DNA of 64,000 bases, taken from assembly GCF_023156385.1 (NCBI RefSeq), contig NZ_JAKZAK010000016.1:62001-126000 (forward strand). Direction: 5' to 3'. The notes under the pieces were generated by a model, which saw only the letters and a list, made by a program, of their open reading frames with translations, searched no databases and had not been told where the DNA came from. Below, piece by piece: positions 43,097 to 51,909 of the stretch (position 1 is the first letter of the stretch; every line of letters starts with the position of its first letter). The position numbers were made by a program, and so were the translations under genes. The DNA is from Marinobacter xestospongiae. GTDB taxonomy: Bacteria > Pseudomonadota > Gammaproteobacteria > Pseudomonadales > Oleiphilaceae.

Positions 43097-45490
43097 TCAC
43101 CCCGGGTGGGACGAACGGTGGCTGATCTCCGAGCAGACGATGCGGTCACGACCGCTGCGCTTGGCCCGGTAGAGTAGGTTGTCCAGGCGCTTGAAAGCGG
43201 TGTCCATCGCCTCTGTGGCGTTCACCTCAGTGACACTGAAGCTGGCGGTGATGCGGCCGACGAATGGCATCGGGCTGGCCTTGAGCTTGCGCTGCAAGGA
43301 CTGAGCCAGGGTGCGGGCGCCCTGCAGATCGGTGTCTTCGCACACCACCAGAAACTCCTCGCCGCCCAGACGGTAGACCATGTCGGTGTTGCGGACTTCG
43401 TGGTTGAGCAGCCAGCTCAGACGCACCAGTACTTCGTCGCCGGCATCATGGCCATGGGTGTCGTTGATCACCTTGAAATGATCGATATCGAGCATGATCA
43501 GCGACAGTGGAATCCCGGTTCGTCGGTAACGGGCAATGGCCTGCTGCCACTGGGTGTGCAGGTGACGGCGATTGAAGGCCTTGGTCAGTGGGTCCACCGT
43601 AGCCTGCTCGCGGAGCTGGAGTTCCAGTTGTTTGAGATTGGTGATGTCGCTGATGTGGCCATTCCAGACAGTGCAGCCGTCATCCGGCTGGTGCGGTCGG
43701 GACTCTCCCAGCAACCAGCGGATACCATGTTCAGGCAATTGCACCCGGAACTCGTGCACCCAGGGGGTGAGCTGTTGCCGGGATTTTCGAAGGGACTGGA
43801 AGCAGGCGGCCCGGTCGTCTTGATGGATACGTTCGAACAGCAGTTCAACACTGTTCTGGACCTGGTCCACCGTCAGCTCGAACGCCCGTTCCACGCCCTG
43901 GCTGATGAACGGGAAGCAGCTGCTGTTATCGGGACGCATCAGGAATTGGAAAATCACCCCGGGGACTTCGGCCGACAGGTCCCGTAGCAGATGGTCGCTG
44001 TGCTCCAGAGCTTTACGGGTGCGGACATAGTCGCTGAGGTCAACGCCAACGCTGAGGTAACCCAGCACCTCACCGGTGCCATTGCAGATGGTGGAGAAGG
44101 TGAGCTGGACCTGGCGGCGTTCGCCGTTGCGGTGCTGGTATTCCCAGTGCTGGGAATTGTACAGCCCGGCCTCAATAGCTGCGGGGTAGAGTTGGCGTTC
44201 GTCTATGGTACGGCCCAGTTGCTGGCTCAGGCGCTGATGCCACTGCTCGAGGTCATCCGCCGGGTGAAGGCGGGTCATCGGAGTCCGGCCTTCCATTTCC
44301 TCAGCCCGGAACCCCAGCATTTTCTCGGCGCCGGCACTGAACAGAGTAATGATGCCGTCGGTGTCGGTGGCGATCACGGCGACATCCTGGGCGGACGCCA
44401 GCAGGCCATTGCGGTAAGCGTTGGCTTCCTCCAGCGCTTCGGTGCGCTGGCGCACCAGTCGCTCAGCCCTCCGCCGCTGAAACAGCAACAACGCCAGATA
44501 GCCTGCCACCAGCGTGGCGCCGACCGAGCCGATGGCGAATACCACCAGTGCAGTGGGGCCGGCGCGCCAGGCCTCCGGTTGCGCTGGCGTGGCGGTGAGT
44601 CTCAGCGTGCGATCGGCCAGCTCCAGCTCCTGGCTGAACTGGATCTCTGACGGCAGGCTGTGCTCATCGGTAGCGTAGAGCAGGCCAGGGCTTTCCCGTT
44701 CACTGATGTCGGTTACTGACAGGTCGATGACCTGCCGCTCACTGGTGGCGGTGGGGGCGAGTGAATCCGGCCGGGTGACACTGCCAACCAGGCTGGCCAG
44801 TCGCAGTTGCAGATAGGCGAACCCCCGCAGGGTGCCGAAGTGGCGTTCGGTTACGGCTTCGCCCGTGGCGGGATGGAATACCGGTGCCAGCAGCATGATG
44901 GCTGCTTCCCGGTTACCGGCGGTTGTGGCCGGCTGCGGTAGAACCACCGTGGCGCCGGTGATCAGTGCCCGGTCCATCGCCCGTTGGCGTCCGGGCGCCT
45001 GGCGGATGTCCTCGCCCACGCGGTCGGATTCCAGCAGTGTGCTGAGGTAGGTGACCGGATACAGTCGCAAACGGTCTTCCTCATCCGACGGGGTGAAGGG
45101 TGTTAGCCGGAACGCCGGCCCGTATTCCAGTTCCATCCGGGCGAGGTAGGTGTCGACAGCGGAGCGTGGCAGATTTTCCACCCAGCCGGCGGCCCGTTCG
45201 ATGCCTTCCGGCGAGTGGCTGAAGTCGTAGAAGCGCTGTCGGGTCAGTTGGGTGTCGAGGTGAATGTAGCGGCGAAGCTGCTCCAGTTCCCGCATTTGAC
45301 TGTGGAAGCGCTGTTCCACCAATTGAATACGGTGCTGGGCCACCTGGGCAAAGCGGGAGGTCGCCAAGCGGGCTTCTGCTTCCTCCACCCGTTGGGTCAG
45401 GTAGGCGGTGAGCAGCAAGCCGACAGCGAAGACAAGAACAACAGGCCATCCATAGGTGAAGAGCTCCCGGTTGATGCGAGTGAGGATCAC
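43097..45490 (-). CDS. CHASE-PAS-PAS-GGDEF diguanylate cyclase
   Basis: A 797-residue membrane protein from GTG 45490, chosen for GGGGAG eight bases upstream; a longer open frame exists. Order: helix (~12-32), periplasmic CHASE domain (~70-290; RAAGWVENLPRSAVDTYLAR), second helix (~310-335), PAS (~355-480; ATDTDGIITLFSAGAEKMLG), PAS/PAC (~490-610), GGDEF (~630-790). The active site reads YRLGGEEFLVV, and the metal Asp is in LIMLDIDHFKVIND, so it should make cyclic di-GMP. No RxxD inhibitory site is obvious. The CHASE ligand is unknown. Confidence 0.94.
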   Translation of the reverse strand: MILTRINRELFTYGWPVVLVFAVGLLLTAYLTQRVEEAEARLATSRFAQVAQHRIQLVEQRFHSQMRELEQLRRYIHLDTQLTRQRFYDFSHSPEGIERAAGWVENLPRSAVDTYLARMELEYGPAFRLTPFTPSDEEDRLRLYPVTYLSTLLESDRVGEDIRQAPGRQRAMDRALITGATVVLPQPATTAGNREAAIMLLAPVFHPATGEAVTERHFGTLRGFAYLQLRLASLVGSVTRPDSLAPTATSERQVIDLSVTDISERESPGLLYATDEHSLPSEIQFSQELELADRTLRLTATPAQPEAWRAGPTALVVFAIGSVGATLVAGYLALLLFQRRRAERLVRQRTEALEEANAYRNGLLASAQDVAVIATDTDGIITLFSAGAEKMLGFRAEEMEGRTPMTRLHPADDLEQWHQRLSQQLGRTIDERQLYPAAIEAGLYNSQHWEYQHRNGERRQVQLTFSTICNGTGEVLGYLSVGVDLSDYVRTRKALEHSDHLLRDLSAEVPGVIFQFLMRPDNSSCFPFISQGVERAFELTVDQVQNSVELLFERIHQDDRAACFQSLRKSRQQLTPWVHEFRVQLPEHGIRWLLGESRPHQPDDGCTVWNGHISDITNLKQLELQLREQATVDPLTKAFNRRHLHTQWQQAIARYRRTGIPLSLIMLDIDHFKVINDTHGHDAGDEVLVRLSWLLNHEVRNTDMVYRLGGEEFLVVCEDTDLQGARTLAQSLQRKLKASPMPFVGRITASFSVTEVNATEAMDTAFKRLDNLLYRAKRSGRDRIVCSEISHRSSHPG

Positions 45491-45623
45491 TGCAACCACT
45501 CCCCGGAAATGGCGACTGTTGTCAGTATTGCACAACAACCACCCGCCTGCCGTCGCCCGGGCAGACAACGTCCTTGCCAGATCGTGCCCCGGCTGACTAT
45601 AGTCTCGCCAGAGCCTCCCAGAC

Positions 45624-45637
45624 GCGGGTGTAGTTCA
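45624..45637 (+). repeat. Tandem duplicate of the 5' end of tRNA-Gly
   Basis: GCGGGTGTAGTTCA here is repeated directly at the first 14 bases of the tRNA gene (45638-45651), so the tRNA 5' end is present twice with no spacer. It could come from slippage or from a past site-specific insertion/excision. The second copy belongs to the functional tRNA. Confidence 0.9.
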
Positions 45638-45711
45638 GCGGGTGTAGTTCAATGGTAGAACGGCAGCTTCCCAAGCTGCATACGAGGGTTCGATTCCCTT
45701 CACCCGCTCCA
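45638..45711 (+). tRNA. tRNA-Gly(CCC)
   Basis: The 74-base cloverleaf is complete. The acceptor arms are GCGGGTG and CACCCGC with the discriminator T and encoded CCA at 45709-45711. The anticodon arm is GCAGC-TTCCCAA-GCTGC, so the anticodon is CCC. The T loop TTCGATT and D arm GTTCAATGGTAGAAC are normal. A short hairpin (ccataacccgttatgg) directly follows. The gene lies alone between the convergent diguanylate cyclase and Rof-like genes. Confidence 0.95.
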
Positions 45712-45857
45712 TAACCCGTTATGGGGTGCTCGGAGAGTGATGACGGCGTTAGCGGCGTCGCCTGCTACCCTGACGCCAGCCTTGTGGCCCTTCGCTGTAA
45801 AAACGCCTGTCCAGAGCCTCTATGGCGATCGTATTCAACCTACCTCCAGGTCCGGCG

Positions 45858-46100
45858 CTAGCTGAAAAACACATCGGAAAAATACCGGTTATCGGTGACG
45901 GCCGTCATCCGCACCATCGAATCCAGCGTGATTTCCCGCTCACCGACATGGGTTTTCAGGTACAGGCAATGCTGTCTTAACTGGTTGTAGCGGGTATCGA
46001 GGGCGACACCTTCGGTCCATTCGCCACTGGCCAGCAACAAGCGGACCCGCAGGCCGAAGGTGCAGGCTATCTCGATATAGTCGTGCTGGTCACAGTTCAT
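45858..46100 (-). CDS. rof: Rof-like Rho-binding antiterminator family protein
   Basis: An 80-residue protein from ATG 46100 (MNCDQHDYIEIACTFGLRV). The pattern CD-x-YD-x-EIAC at the N-terminus and a short beta-barrel-type sequence match the Rof/YaeO family, which binds Rho and blocks termination. The open frame continues upstream but into arsJ, so the longer form was not used. It starts 28 bases after arsJ ends and may be read through with the arsenic operon. Assignment is by pattern and moderate. Confidence 0.75.
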   Translation of the reverse strand: MNCDQHDYIEIACTFGLRVRLLLASGEWTEGVALDTRYNQLRQHCLYLKTHVGEREITLDSMVRMTAVTDNRYFSDVFFS

Positions 46101-46128
46101 ACTGTCTCTGGCGCACCTCTCTTTGTGT

Positions 46129-47379
46129 TCAACGGCTTTTACACGTTGGTTTAGCCCGGCCCGGATACGATTCCCCAGTCTCTCTGGCCAGATTCTTCGG
46201 CAACCGCGCCACCGCCACCGTCGCCACCACCAGCATCGCCGAAGATACCCACAGGCAGGCCTCCAGGCCGTAGGCCTGGTACATCCAGCCCGACAGCACC
46301 GTGCCCAGCAGACGGCCCATGGCGTTGGACATGTAGTAGAATCCCACGTCGAGAGAGACGCCGTCGGCGCGGGCCAGGCTGACAATCAGATAGCTGTGCA
46401 GGGAGGAGTTGATGGCGAACACGGCGCCGAACAACAACAGGCCGCCCACCAGTACGATCTGATCCTGCCCGCCATGGCCCAGCCCCAGCGCGATGGCGGC
46501 TGGCAGGCCCGCCAGCAGCATGGCCCAGATAACGGCAACACGCCGCTGCGGCAGGCCCTGGGCGGTTCGGCGGGTCAGCGTCGGGGCCAGGGTCTGGATA
46601 GCGCCATAGCCGATGACCCACAACGCCATGAAGCTGCCCACCTGCCAGAAATCCCAGCCAAACCCGGTGTGGAGGTACACCGGCAACGCCACCACAAACC
46701 AGATGTCGCGGGCGCCGAACAGAAACAGACGGGCGAACGACAACACATTGATGGCCCGGCTGCTGGAAAACACATCGGTGAACTTGGGCTTGGCTTTGCT
46801 GCGGCCCAGTTCCTGGGACAACAGCACCAGGCTGGCGAGCCATACCAACATCAGCGCGGTAGCCATGGCGATGACCGCACCCTGAAAACCGGTTGCCACC
46901 AGCAGGGCGCCCCCCAGGAAAAAGCCGATGCCCTTGAGGGTGTTCTTGGAGCCGGTGAGGATGGCCACCCAGCGGTACAGCTTGCCCTGTTCCGACCCGG
47001 GCACCAGCAGCTTGATGCCGCTCTTGGCGGACATCTTGTTGAGGTCCTTGGCGATGCCGGACAGCGCCTGGGCCGCCATCACCCAGGGCACCGTCAGCAT
47101 GGTAGCCGGCACCGCCAGCATGCCCAGGGCAAGCACCTGCAGCAGCAGGCCGATGTTCATGGTGCGGTTGAGGCCCAGCCGGGCCCCCAGGTAACCGCCC
47201 ACGAGATTGGTCACCACACCGAAGAACTCGTAGAACACGAACAGCAGGGCAATGGCCAGAGGTGAGTAGCCCAACTGGTGAAAGTGCAGCACCACCAGCA
47301 TTCGCAGGGCGCCATCGGTGAGGGTGAAGGCCCAGTAGTTACCGGTGATAACCAGATACTGGCGGATGGCGGCATTCAT
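46129..47379 (-). CDS. arsJ: Organoarsenical exporter ArsJ
   Basis: A 416-residue MFS protein from ATG 47379, one base after the GAPDH stop (a GTG four codons earlier is less likely). N-terminus RQYLVITGNYWAFTLTDGA plus LRMLVVLHFHQLGYSPLAIA is the ArsJ signature. ArsJ exports 1-arseno-3-phosphoglycerate, which falls apart outside to arsenate. It works with the GAPDH-like gene next to it, removing arsenate without reduction. About 12 helices. Confidence 0.96.
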   Translation of the reverse strand: MNAAIRQYLVITGNYWAFTLTDGALRMLVVLHFHQLGYSPLAIALLFVFYEFFGVVTNLVGGYLGARLGLNRTMNIGLLLQVLALGMLAVPATMLTVPWVMAAQALSGIAKDLNKMSAKSGIKLLVPGSEQGKLYRWVAILTGSKNTLKGIGFFLGGALLVATGFQGAVIAMATALMLVWLASLVLLSQELGRSKAKPKFTDVFSSSRAINVLSFARLFLFGARDIWFVVALPVYLHTGFGWDFWQVGSFMALWVIGYGAIQTLAPTLTRRTAQGLPQRRVAVIWAMLLAGLPAAIALGLGHGGQDQIVLVGGLLLFGAVFAINSSLHSYLIVSLARADGVSLDVGFYYMSNAMGRLLGTVLSGWMYQAYGLEACLWVSSAMLVVATVAVARLPKNLARETGESYPGRAKPTCKSR

Positions 47380-47380
47380 C

Positions 47381-48385
47381 TCAGGCAGCACCCACCTTGC
47401 GCATCAGCTCAACGGTGCGGTTGGCGTAGCCCCATTCGTTGTCGTACCAGGCGTAAAGTTTCACCTGGGTGCCGTTGACCACCAGGGTGGAGAGGGCATC
47501 GATGATCGCGGAACGTGGGTCCGTGCGGTAGTCGATGGACACCAGCGGGCGTTCTTCATAGCCGAGAATGCCCGCCAATTCGCCTTCGGCGGCTTCCTGC
47601 AGCAGGCGATTGACGGTGTCGCGATCGGTCGCTGTCTCCACCTCGAACACGCAGTCGGTGAGGGAGGCGTTGGTCAGGGGCACCCGCACCGCGTGGCCAT
47701 CAATCCGCCCCCTGAGTTCCGGGAAGATCTCCACGATGGCGGTGGCCGAGCCGGTGGAGGTGGGAATCAGCGAACTGCCACAGGCGCGGGCGCGGCGCAG
47801 GTCCTTGTGGGGGGCGTCGACAATGGTCTGGGTGTTGGTGAGGCTGTGGATGGTGGTGATGGTGCCGTGGCGGATGCCCAGCTTGTCGTGGATCACCTTG
47901 ACCACTGGAGCCAGACAGTTGGTGGTGCAGGACGCTGCCGTCACGATGCGGTGGCTGGCGGGATCGAACTCGTGGTCGTTCACCCCCATCACCAGGTTCT
48001 TGGCGCCCGCTTCCTTGACCGGAGCCGACACCACCACCCGTTTAACGCCCTGGTCCAGGTAGCCGTTCAGGCGCTCTACGGTTTTCATTTTGCCACTGGC
48101 CTCGATCACCACGTCGCAGCCGGACCAGTCGGTTTCGGCAATCGCCGTATGGTGGCTGACCGGAATTCGGTGCTGGCCGATCACCAGCCCCTGGTCATCG
48201 CTGTCAGCCTGGTGCTGCCAGCGCCCGTGGACACTGTCGAAGTTCAGCAGGTGAGCCAGGTGGCCGGCGCTGGCGCCGGGGTCGTTGATGGCGACAAACT
48301 CGACATCCGGCCAGTCGTAGGCGGCGCGCAGCGCCAGGCGGCCAATGCGGCCAAATCCGTTAATACCGACTTTGAGTGTGGTCAT
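47381..48385 (-). CDS. ArsJ-associated glyceraldehyde-3-phosphate dehydrogenase
   Basis: The product has 334 residues. The NAD-binding [18 protein letters not shown] and the catalytic cysteine in [20 protein letters not shown] define a GAPDH; the C-terminal [19 protein letters not shown] is also typical. In this context it makes 1-arseno-3-phosphoglycerate from glyceraldehyde-3-phosphate and arsenate for export by ArsJ. It sits between arsH and arsJ. It is probably not the glycolytic copy, which should lie elsewhere. Confidence 0.95.
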   Translation of the reverse strand: MTTLKVGINGFGRIGRLALRAAYDWPDVEFVAINDPGASAGHLAHLLNFDSVHGRWQHQADSDDQGLVIGQHRIPVSHHTAIAETDWSGCDVVIEASGKMKTVERLNGYLDQGVKRVVVSAPVKEAGAKNLVMGVNDHEFDPASHRIVTAASCTTNCLAPVVKVIHDKLGIRHGTITTIHSLTNTQTIVDAPHKDLRRARACGSSLIPTSTGSATAIVEIFPELRGRIDGHAVRVPLTNASLTDCVFEVETATDRDTVNRLLQEAAEGELAGILGYEERPLVSIDYRTDPRSAIIDALSTLVVNGTQVKLYAWYDNEWGYANRTVELMRKVGAA

Positions 48386-48405
48386 TGTCAGAGCTCCTGG
48401 ATTCG

Positions 48406-49134
48406 TTAAAGGTTGGTGAGGATGGCCTGTTCCCGGTTAAAGGTGTCGGGCTGGGTTTCCGAGTATCGACAGGTCAGCTGTTCGGTGTGAGGCCGCAGTA
48501 ACCAGGTAAACCGGACCAGCTCCTGCATGACATCAACAATGCGTTCATAGAACGCCGAAGGCAGCATCCGGCCGGCTTCATCAAATTCCTGATAAGCCTT
48601 GGGTACACTGGATTGGTTTGGGATGGTGACCATCCGCATCCAGCGCCCTAGCTGTCGTAGGGTGTTGACCGCATTGAAGCTTTGGGAGCCTCCCGAGACC
48701 TGCATTACGGCCAGGGTTCTACCCTGGGTGGGGCGAATGCCGCCCATTGACAGGGGTAAGTGATCAATCTGTGCCTTCATCACGCTGGTGATCTGGCCAT
48801 GGCGTTCAGGGCTGCACCAGACCTGGCCCTCCGACCATAGAGACAGTTCGCGTAGCTCCTGCACAGCCGGGTGATCATCGTTCTCGATCTGGTCAGGCAA
48901 TGGCAGATCGCTTGGATCGAAGATGCGGGTTTCCGCCCCTAGCAGGTTGAGTATTCGGGCCGCTTCCTCTACCGCCAGGCGTGAATAGGAGCGGGCTCGT
49001 AAGGACCCATAGAGTAACAAGACACGAGGTGGATGATCCGGTCCTCCGGGCAAGGCGGGAATGGACAGATCCAAACGACTCATGTCGAGGTTGGGACAGT
49101 GGTTTGGTGCCGCCAAGGGGAATAGGCGTGTCAT
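48406..49134 (-). CDS. arsH: NADPH-dependent FMN reductase ArsH
   Basis: A 242-residue flavoprotein. The FMN site [20 protein letters not shown] and the [35 protein letters not shown] segments are diagnostic of ArsH. It oxidises trivalent organoarsenicals such as methylarsenite to the less toxic pentavalent form. It overlaps acr3 by four bases (ATGA), so it is translated from the same message. Confidence 0.95.
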   Translation of the reverse strand: MTRLFPLAAPNHCPNLDMSRLDLSIPALPGGPDHPPRVLLLYGSLRARSYSRLAVEEAARILNLLGAETRIFDPSDLPLPDQIENDDHPAVQELRELSLWSEGQVWCSPERHGQITSVMKAQIDHLPLSMGGIRPTQGRTLAVMQVSGGSQSFNAVNTLRQLGRWMRMVTIPNQSSVPKAYQEFDEAGRMLPSAFYERIVDVMQELVRFTWLLRPHTEQLTCRYSETQPDTFNREQAILTNL

Positions 49135-50171
49135 GATGTTGCCTCCAAAGGCGTGGGTTCAGGAAACCAGTGCCGGGTTCGATTGGCGAAGGCCACCAGC
49201 GACAGCATCACCGGGACTTCCACCAGTACTCCCACCACGGTGGCGAGGGCGGCGCCGGAGGTGAGCCCGAACAGGCTGATGGCGACAGCCACGGCGAGCT
49301 CAAAGAAGTTGGATGTGCCGATCAGCCCGGCCGGAGCGGCGATGTTGTGGGGCAGCTTCAGGGTGCGTGCGAGGCCGTAAGCGATAAAGAAGATGCCGTA
49401 GCTCTGGATCAGCAGCGGGATCGCAATCAGCCCGATGGCCTGGGGTTGCTCGAGGATGCGATCAGCCTGGAGCCCGAACAGCAGCGCCACCGTCGCCAGC
49501 AGCCCGAGGATGGTAGTGGGCTTGCTGTGGGCGAGCCAGAGGTCCAGCCGGTCACGCCCCTGCGCCAGCAGGTAGCGCCGGGTGAGTACGCCGGCGATCA
49601 GCGGCAACACCACGTACAGGGTGACGGACAGCAGCAGGGTGTCCCAAGGTACAGTGACGTCGGACAGCCCCAGCAGCAGTGAGGCGAGGGGGGCGAAGGC
49701 AAAGATCATGATGAGGTCGTTGATTGATACCTGCACCAGGGTATAACTGGCGTTGCCCCGGGTCAGGTGGCTCCACACGAACACCATGGCGGTGCAGGGG
49801 GCGACTCCCAACAGGATCATGCCGGCGATGTATTCGTTGGCTGTTTCCGGCGCCACCCAGTCGGCAAAGAACACCCGGAAGAACAGCCAGCCCAAGGCCG
49901 CCATGGTGAACGGCTTGACCAGCCAGTTGATCAACAGCGTCAGCCACAGCCCCCGGGGCTCCCGCCGAACGTCCCGCAGCGCGGCGAAGTCCACCTGGAC
50001 CATCATCGGGTAGATCATCGCCCAGATGAACACCGCCACCACCAGGTTCACCTGGGCCCAGGTGAATGCAGCAACAGCCTCGAACAGGCCCGGGAACAGA
50101 TGACCGGCGGTCACCCCCAAAATGATCGCCAGCCCGACCCAGACACTGAGAAATCGTTCAAACAGTCCCAT
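49131..50171 (-). CDS. acr3: Arsenite efflux transporter Acr3
   Basis: A 346-residue protein with ten helices. [20 protein letters not shown] and [20 protein letters not shown] (with the conserved Cys of Acr3) are hallmarks. It exports arsenite using the proton-motive force. It follows the ArsC-ArsR gene by 10 bases and overlaps arsH, so the operon can remove arsenate by two routes: reduction plus Acr3, and the GAPDH/ArsJ pair. Confidence 0.95.
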   Translation of the reverse strand: MGLFERFLSVWVGLAIILGVTAGHLFPGLFEAVAAFTWAQVNLVVAVFIWAMIYPMMVQVDFAALRDVRREPRGLWLTLLINWLVKPFTMAALGWLFFRVFFADWVAPETANEYIAGMILLGVAPCTAMVFVWSHLTRGNASYTLVQVSINDLIMIFAFAPLASLLLGLSDVTVPWDTLLLSVTLYVVLPLIAGVLTRRYLLAQGRDRLDLWLAHSKPTTILGLLATVALLFGLQADRILEQPQAIGLIAIPLLIQSYGIFFIAYGLARTLKLPHNIAAPAGLIGTSNFFELAVAVAISLFGLTSGAALATVVGVLVEVPVMLSLVAFANRTRHWFPEPTPLEATS

Positions 50172-50181
50172 GGTTGTGCTC

Positions 50182-50952
50182 CTACTGGCAGGCCGTACGG
50201 GCGGGGCGATTGGGCATGGCGTCGAGGCGCTGGGTCATGGGCGCCAGGACGCTGGTGTTTTCTGCAGCGGCGGCGTGCAGGGTGGTCAATAGCCAGTCCG
50301 GCAGTGCTGGATGCAGGCGGTAGTAAATCCACTGCCCCCGCCGTTCATCCTCCACCAGCGCCTGTTCCCGCAACTGGGCGAGAAATCGGCTGATTCGCGG
50401 CTGGGACAGTTCCATGGCTGCAGTCAGTTCGCAGACACACAGCTCTTCATAAAGCTGGATCAACAACAGCGCCGCCAGCCGGTTGTCATCCCCCAGAGCC
50501 TTGAACACGCCGGCAGGCGGGTAATGAATAGGGCGGTGACTGTCTTTCTGGTGGACCAGCACAAACAGGCTGATTCGTTCCCGCAGTTCTTTCATCACCA
50601 GCGCAAACCCCGAGGGCCGGTTACCGGGTACCGGGTCCGGGAAGTCCCAGGCAATCATCTGTCCCATCGACGCCATCGGCTGGCACTCTCGTGAGGCCTT
50701 GTCACACAGGGTGATGACGTAATCCCAGTGCTCCTGGCTGACCTCACTGATCGATTTGGCCCGCAGCTCGGTGCTGTCGATGCCAGCGTCCGACAGGCAC
50801 TGCAGCGCCAGGGGGTGAGGGGTGGTCGGTGCGGTGCCAGCGCTGGCGACGATGAACTGATCACCGGCGATGGATCTCAGCAGGGCCTCTGCCATCTGCG
50901 AGCGTGCGCTGTTGGCGGTGCAGACAAAGAGTACCCGTCGCTTTTTGCTCAT
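50182..50952 (-). CDS. Arsenate reductase-ArsR repressor fusion
   Basis: A 256-residue fusion. Residues ~1-135 are a thioredoxin-type arsenate reductase: [19 protein letters not shown] carries the CX5R loop, and [13 protein letters not shown] gives the two further cysteines. Residues ~150-235 are an ArsR winged helix ([20 protein letters not shown]; the ELCVCEL arsenite-binding motif; [29 protein letters not shown]). So one chain reduces arsenate to arsenite and represses the operon until it binds arsenite. Fusions of this kind are known but uncommon. It is the promoter-proximal gene. Confidence 0.95.
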   Translation of the reverse strand: MSKKRRVLFVCTANSARSQMAEALLRSIAGDQFIVASAGTAPTTPHPLALQCLSDAGIDSTELRAKSISEVSQEHWDYVITLCDKASRECQPMASMGQMIAWDFPDPVPGNRPSGFALVMKELRERISLFVLVHQKDSHRPIHYPPAGVFKALGDDNRLAALLLIQLYEELCVCELTAAMELSQPRISRFLAQLREQALVEDERRGQWIYYRLHPALPDWLLTTLHAAAAENTSVLAPMTQRLDAMPNRPARTACQ

Positions 50953-51005
50953 GTCTTAATCCAAATATTCCAGAAAATTAATATGCCGATTATATTATAT
51001 CCTCA
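50953..51005 (-). promoter_or_regulatory. Arsenic operon promoter/operator region
   Basis: A markedly AT-rich stretch just upstream of the ATG at 50952. Two overlapping TATAAT boxes are visible on the minus strand (50994-50999 and 50989-50994), and an AATAT(7)ATATT dyad covers them, a position expected of an ArsR operator. No good -35 element could be matched by eye. Confidence 0.5.
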
Positions 51006-51169
51006 TGCGGAAAAAAGGAACCCTGAGTCGATAACGCCGGTGAGGCCGGGGCGATAGGGTGTCAGCGACAGAATTGCTGGCGCGGGGAGAGCGGAAGTGG
51101 AGCGGGAGAGTGCTCGAAGACGGGGCGGGTTATGCCCCTGCCGGCGGGCACCGGCAGGGTTGAGGGTGA

Positions 51170-51841
51170 TCAGAAGTAAAAGCCGATCCCGGCGGTAAAC
51201 AGGTCCAGGTCGTACTCGTCCTGCAGGTCGGAGTCGATGTTCATCATCCGGCGGTAGCGCACCTGCGCCTGTAGCTGGTCGGTGAACTGGTAACTCACGC
51301 CCACGCCGAACATGGGGACCGTCTCGCTGTCGTCTGCGCTGCTACGGGTGGACTGGGAATCCACCACCGTGCCGGAGTTGTCGAACGTCTGGCCCTCGGC
51401 ACGGGCGCTGCCGTCCTGGTCCAGACGGATCAGCCCGGCGCTGCCTTCCAGGGCCAGGTTGTTGATAGGCCAGCGGCCAATGGCCTGCAGGGCCAGACCA
51501 CTGAGTTCCAGTCGCTCCTCGATGGTGCGCTCGCGGTCAAAACCGTCGACGGTATCCTGGGTGTCGGAGCGGGCGCTGTATTCGCCCAGGTCCATGTAGG
51601 CCAGCTCTACCGCAAAGTGGTTGTTCAGGCGGTAGCCGCCGCCAAGGCTCAGGGCCGTGTCGGTGTCATCGTCGTCCAGGCTAGCGGTGCCGCCGGCATC
51701 AATGACGGACTGGTTGAAGGCCTTGAAGTCGTTCAGATCGAAATCACCCCGAGCCTGGCCAGCTTCCAGCACCAGGTAAGGGCCAGCCTGGGCCGTGCCC
51801 GCCAGCAGCAAGGTGGACATCGCGAGAATGGAAAGTTTCAT
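51170..51841 (-). CDS. Outer-membrane beta-barrel protein (OmpA/OmpW-like porin family)
   Basis: A 223-residue protein from ATG 51841. Signal peptide MKLSILAMSTLLLAGTAQA; mature start GPYLVLEAGQARGDF. The strand pattern continues to the C-terminus, which ends LDLFTAGIGFYF with the terminal Phe of barrels. Segments such as ALSLGGGYRLNNHFAVELAY resemble the eight-stranded OmpA-like beta-barrel domain. The precise family is uncertain. The arsenic operon starts 217 bases away and is not obviously related; the next gene downstream on the map is the large DUF4347 protein. Confidence 0.8.
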   Translation of the reverse strand: MKLSILAMSTLLLAGTAQAGPYLVLEAGQARGDFDLNDFKAFNQSVIDAGGTASLDDDDTDTALSLGGGYRLNNHFAVELAYMDLGEYSARSDTQDTVDGFDRERTIEERLELSGLALQAIGRWPINNLALEGSAGLIRLDQDGSARAEGQTFDNSGTVVDSQSTRSSADDSETVPMFGVGVSYQFTDQLQAQVRYRRMMNIDSDLQDEYDLDLFTAGIGFYF

Positions 51842-51909
51842 GGGGTTCGTCCTGTTTTCATTAGTTGTTTCCTGGCCTGTGTCCGGGCCGATGTTTCTAA
51901 ACATAGCTG

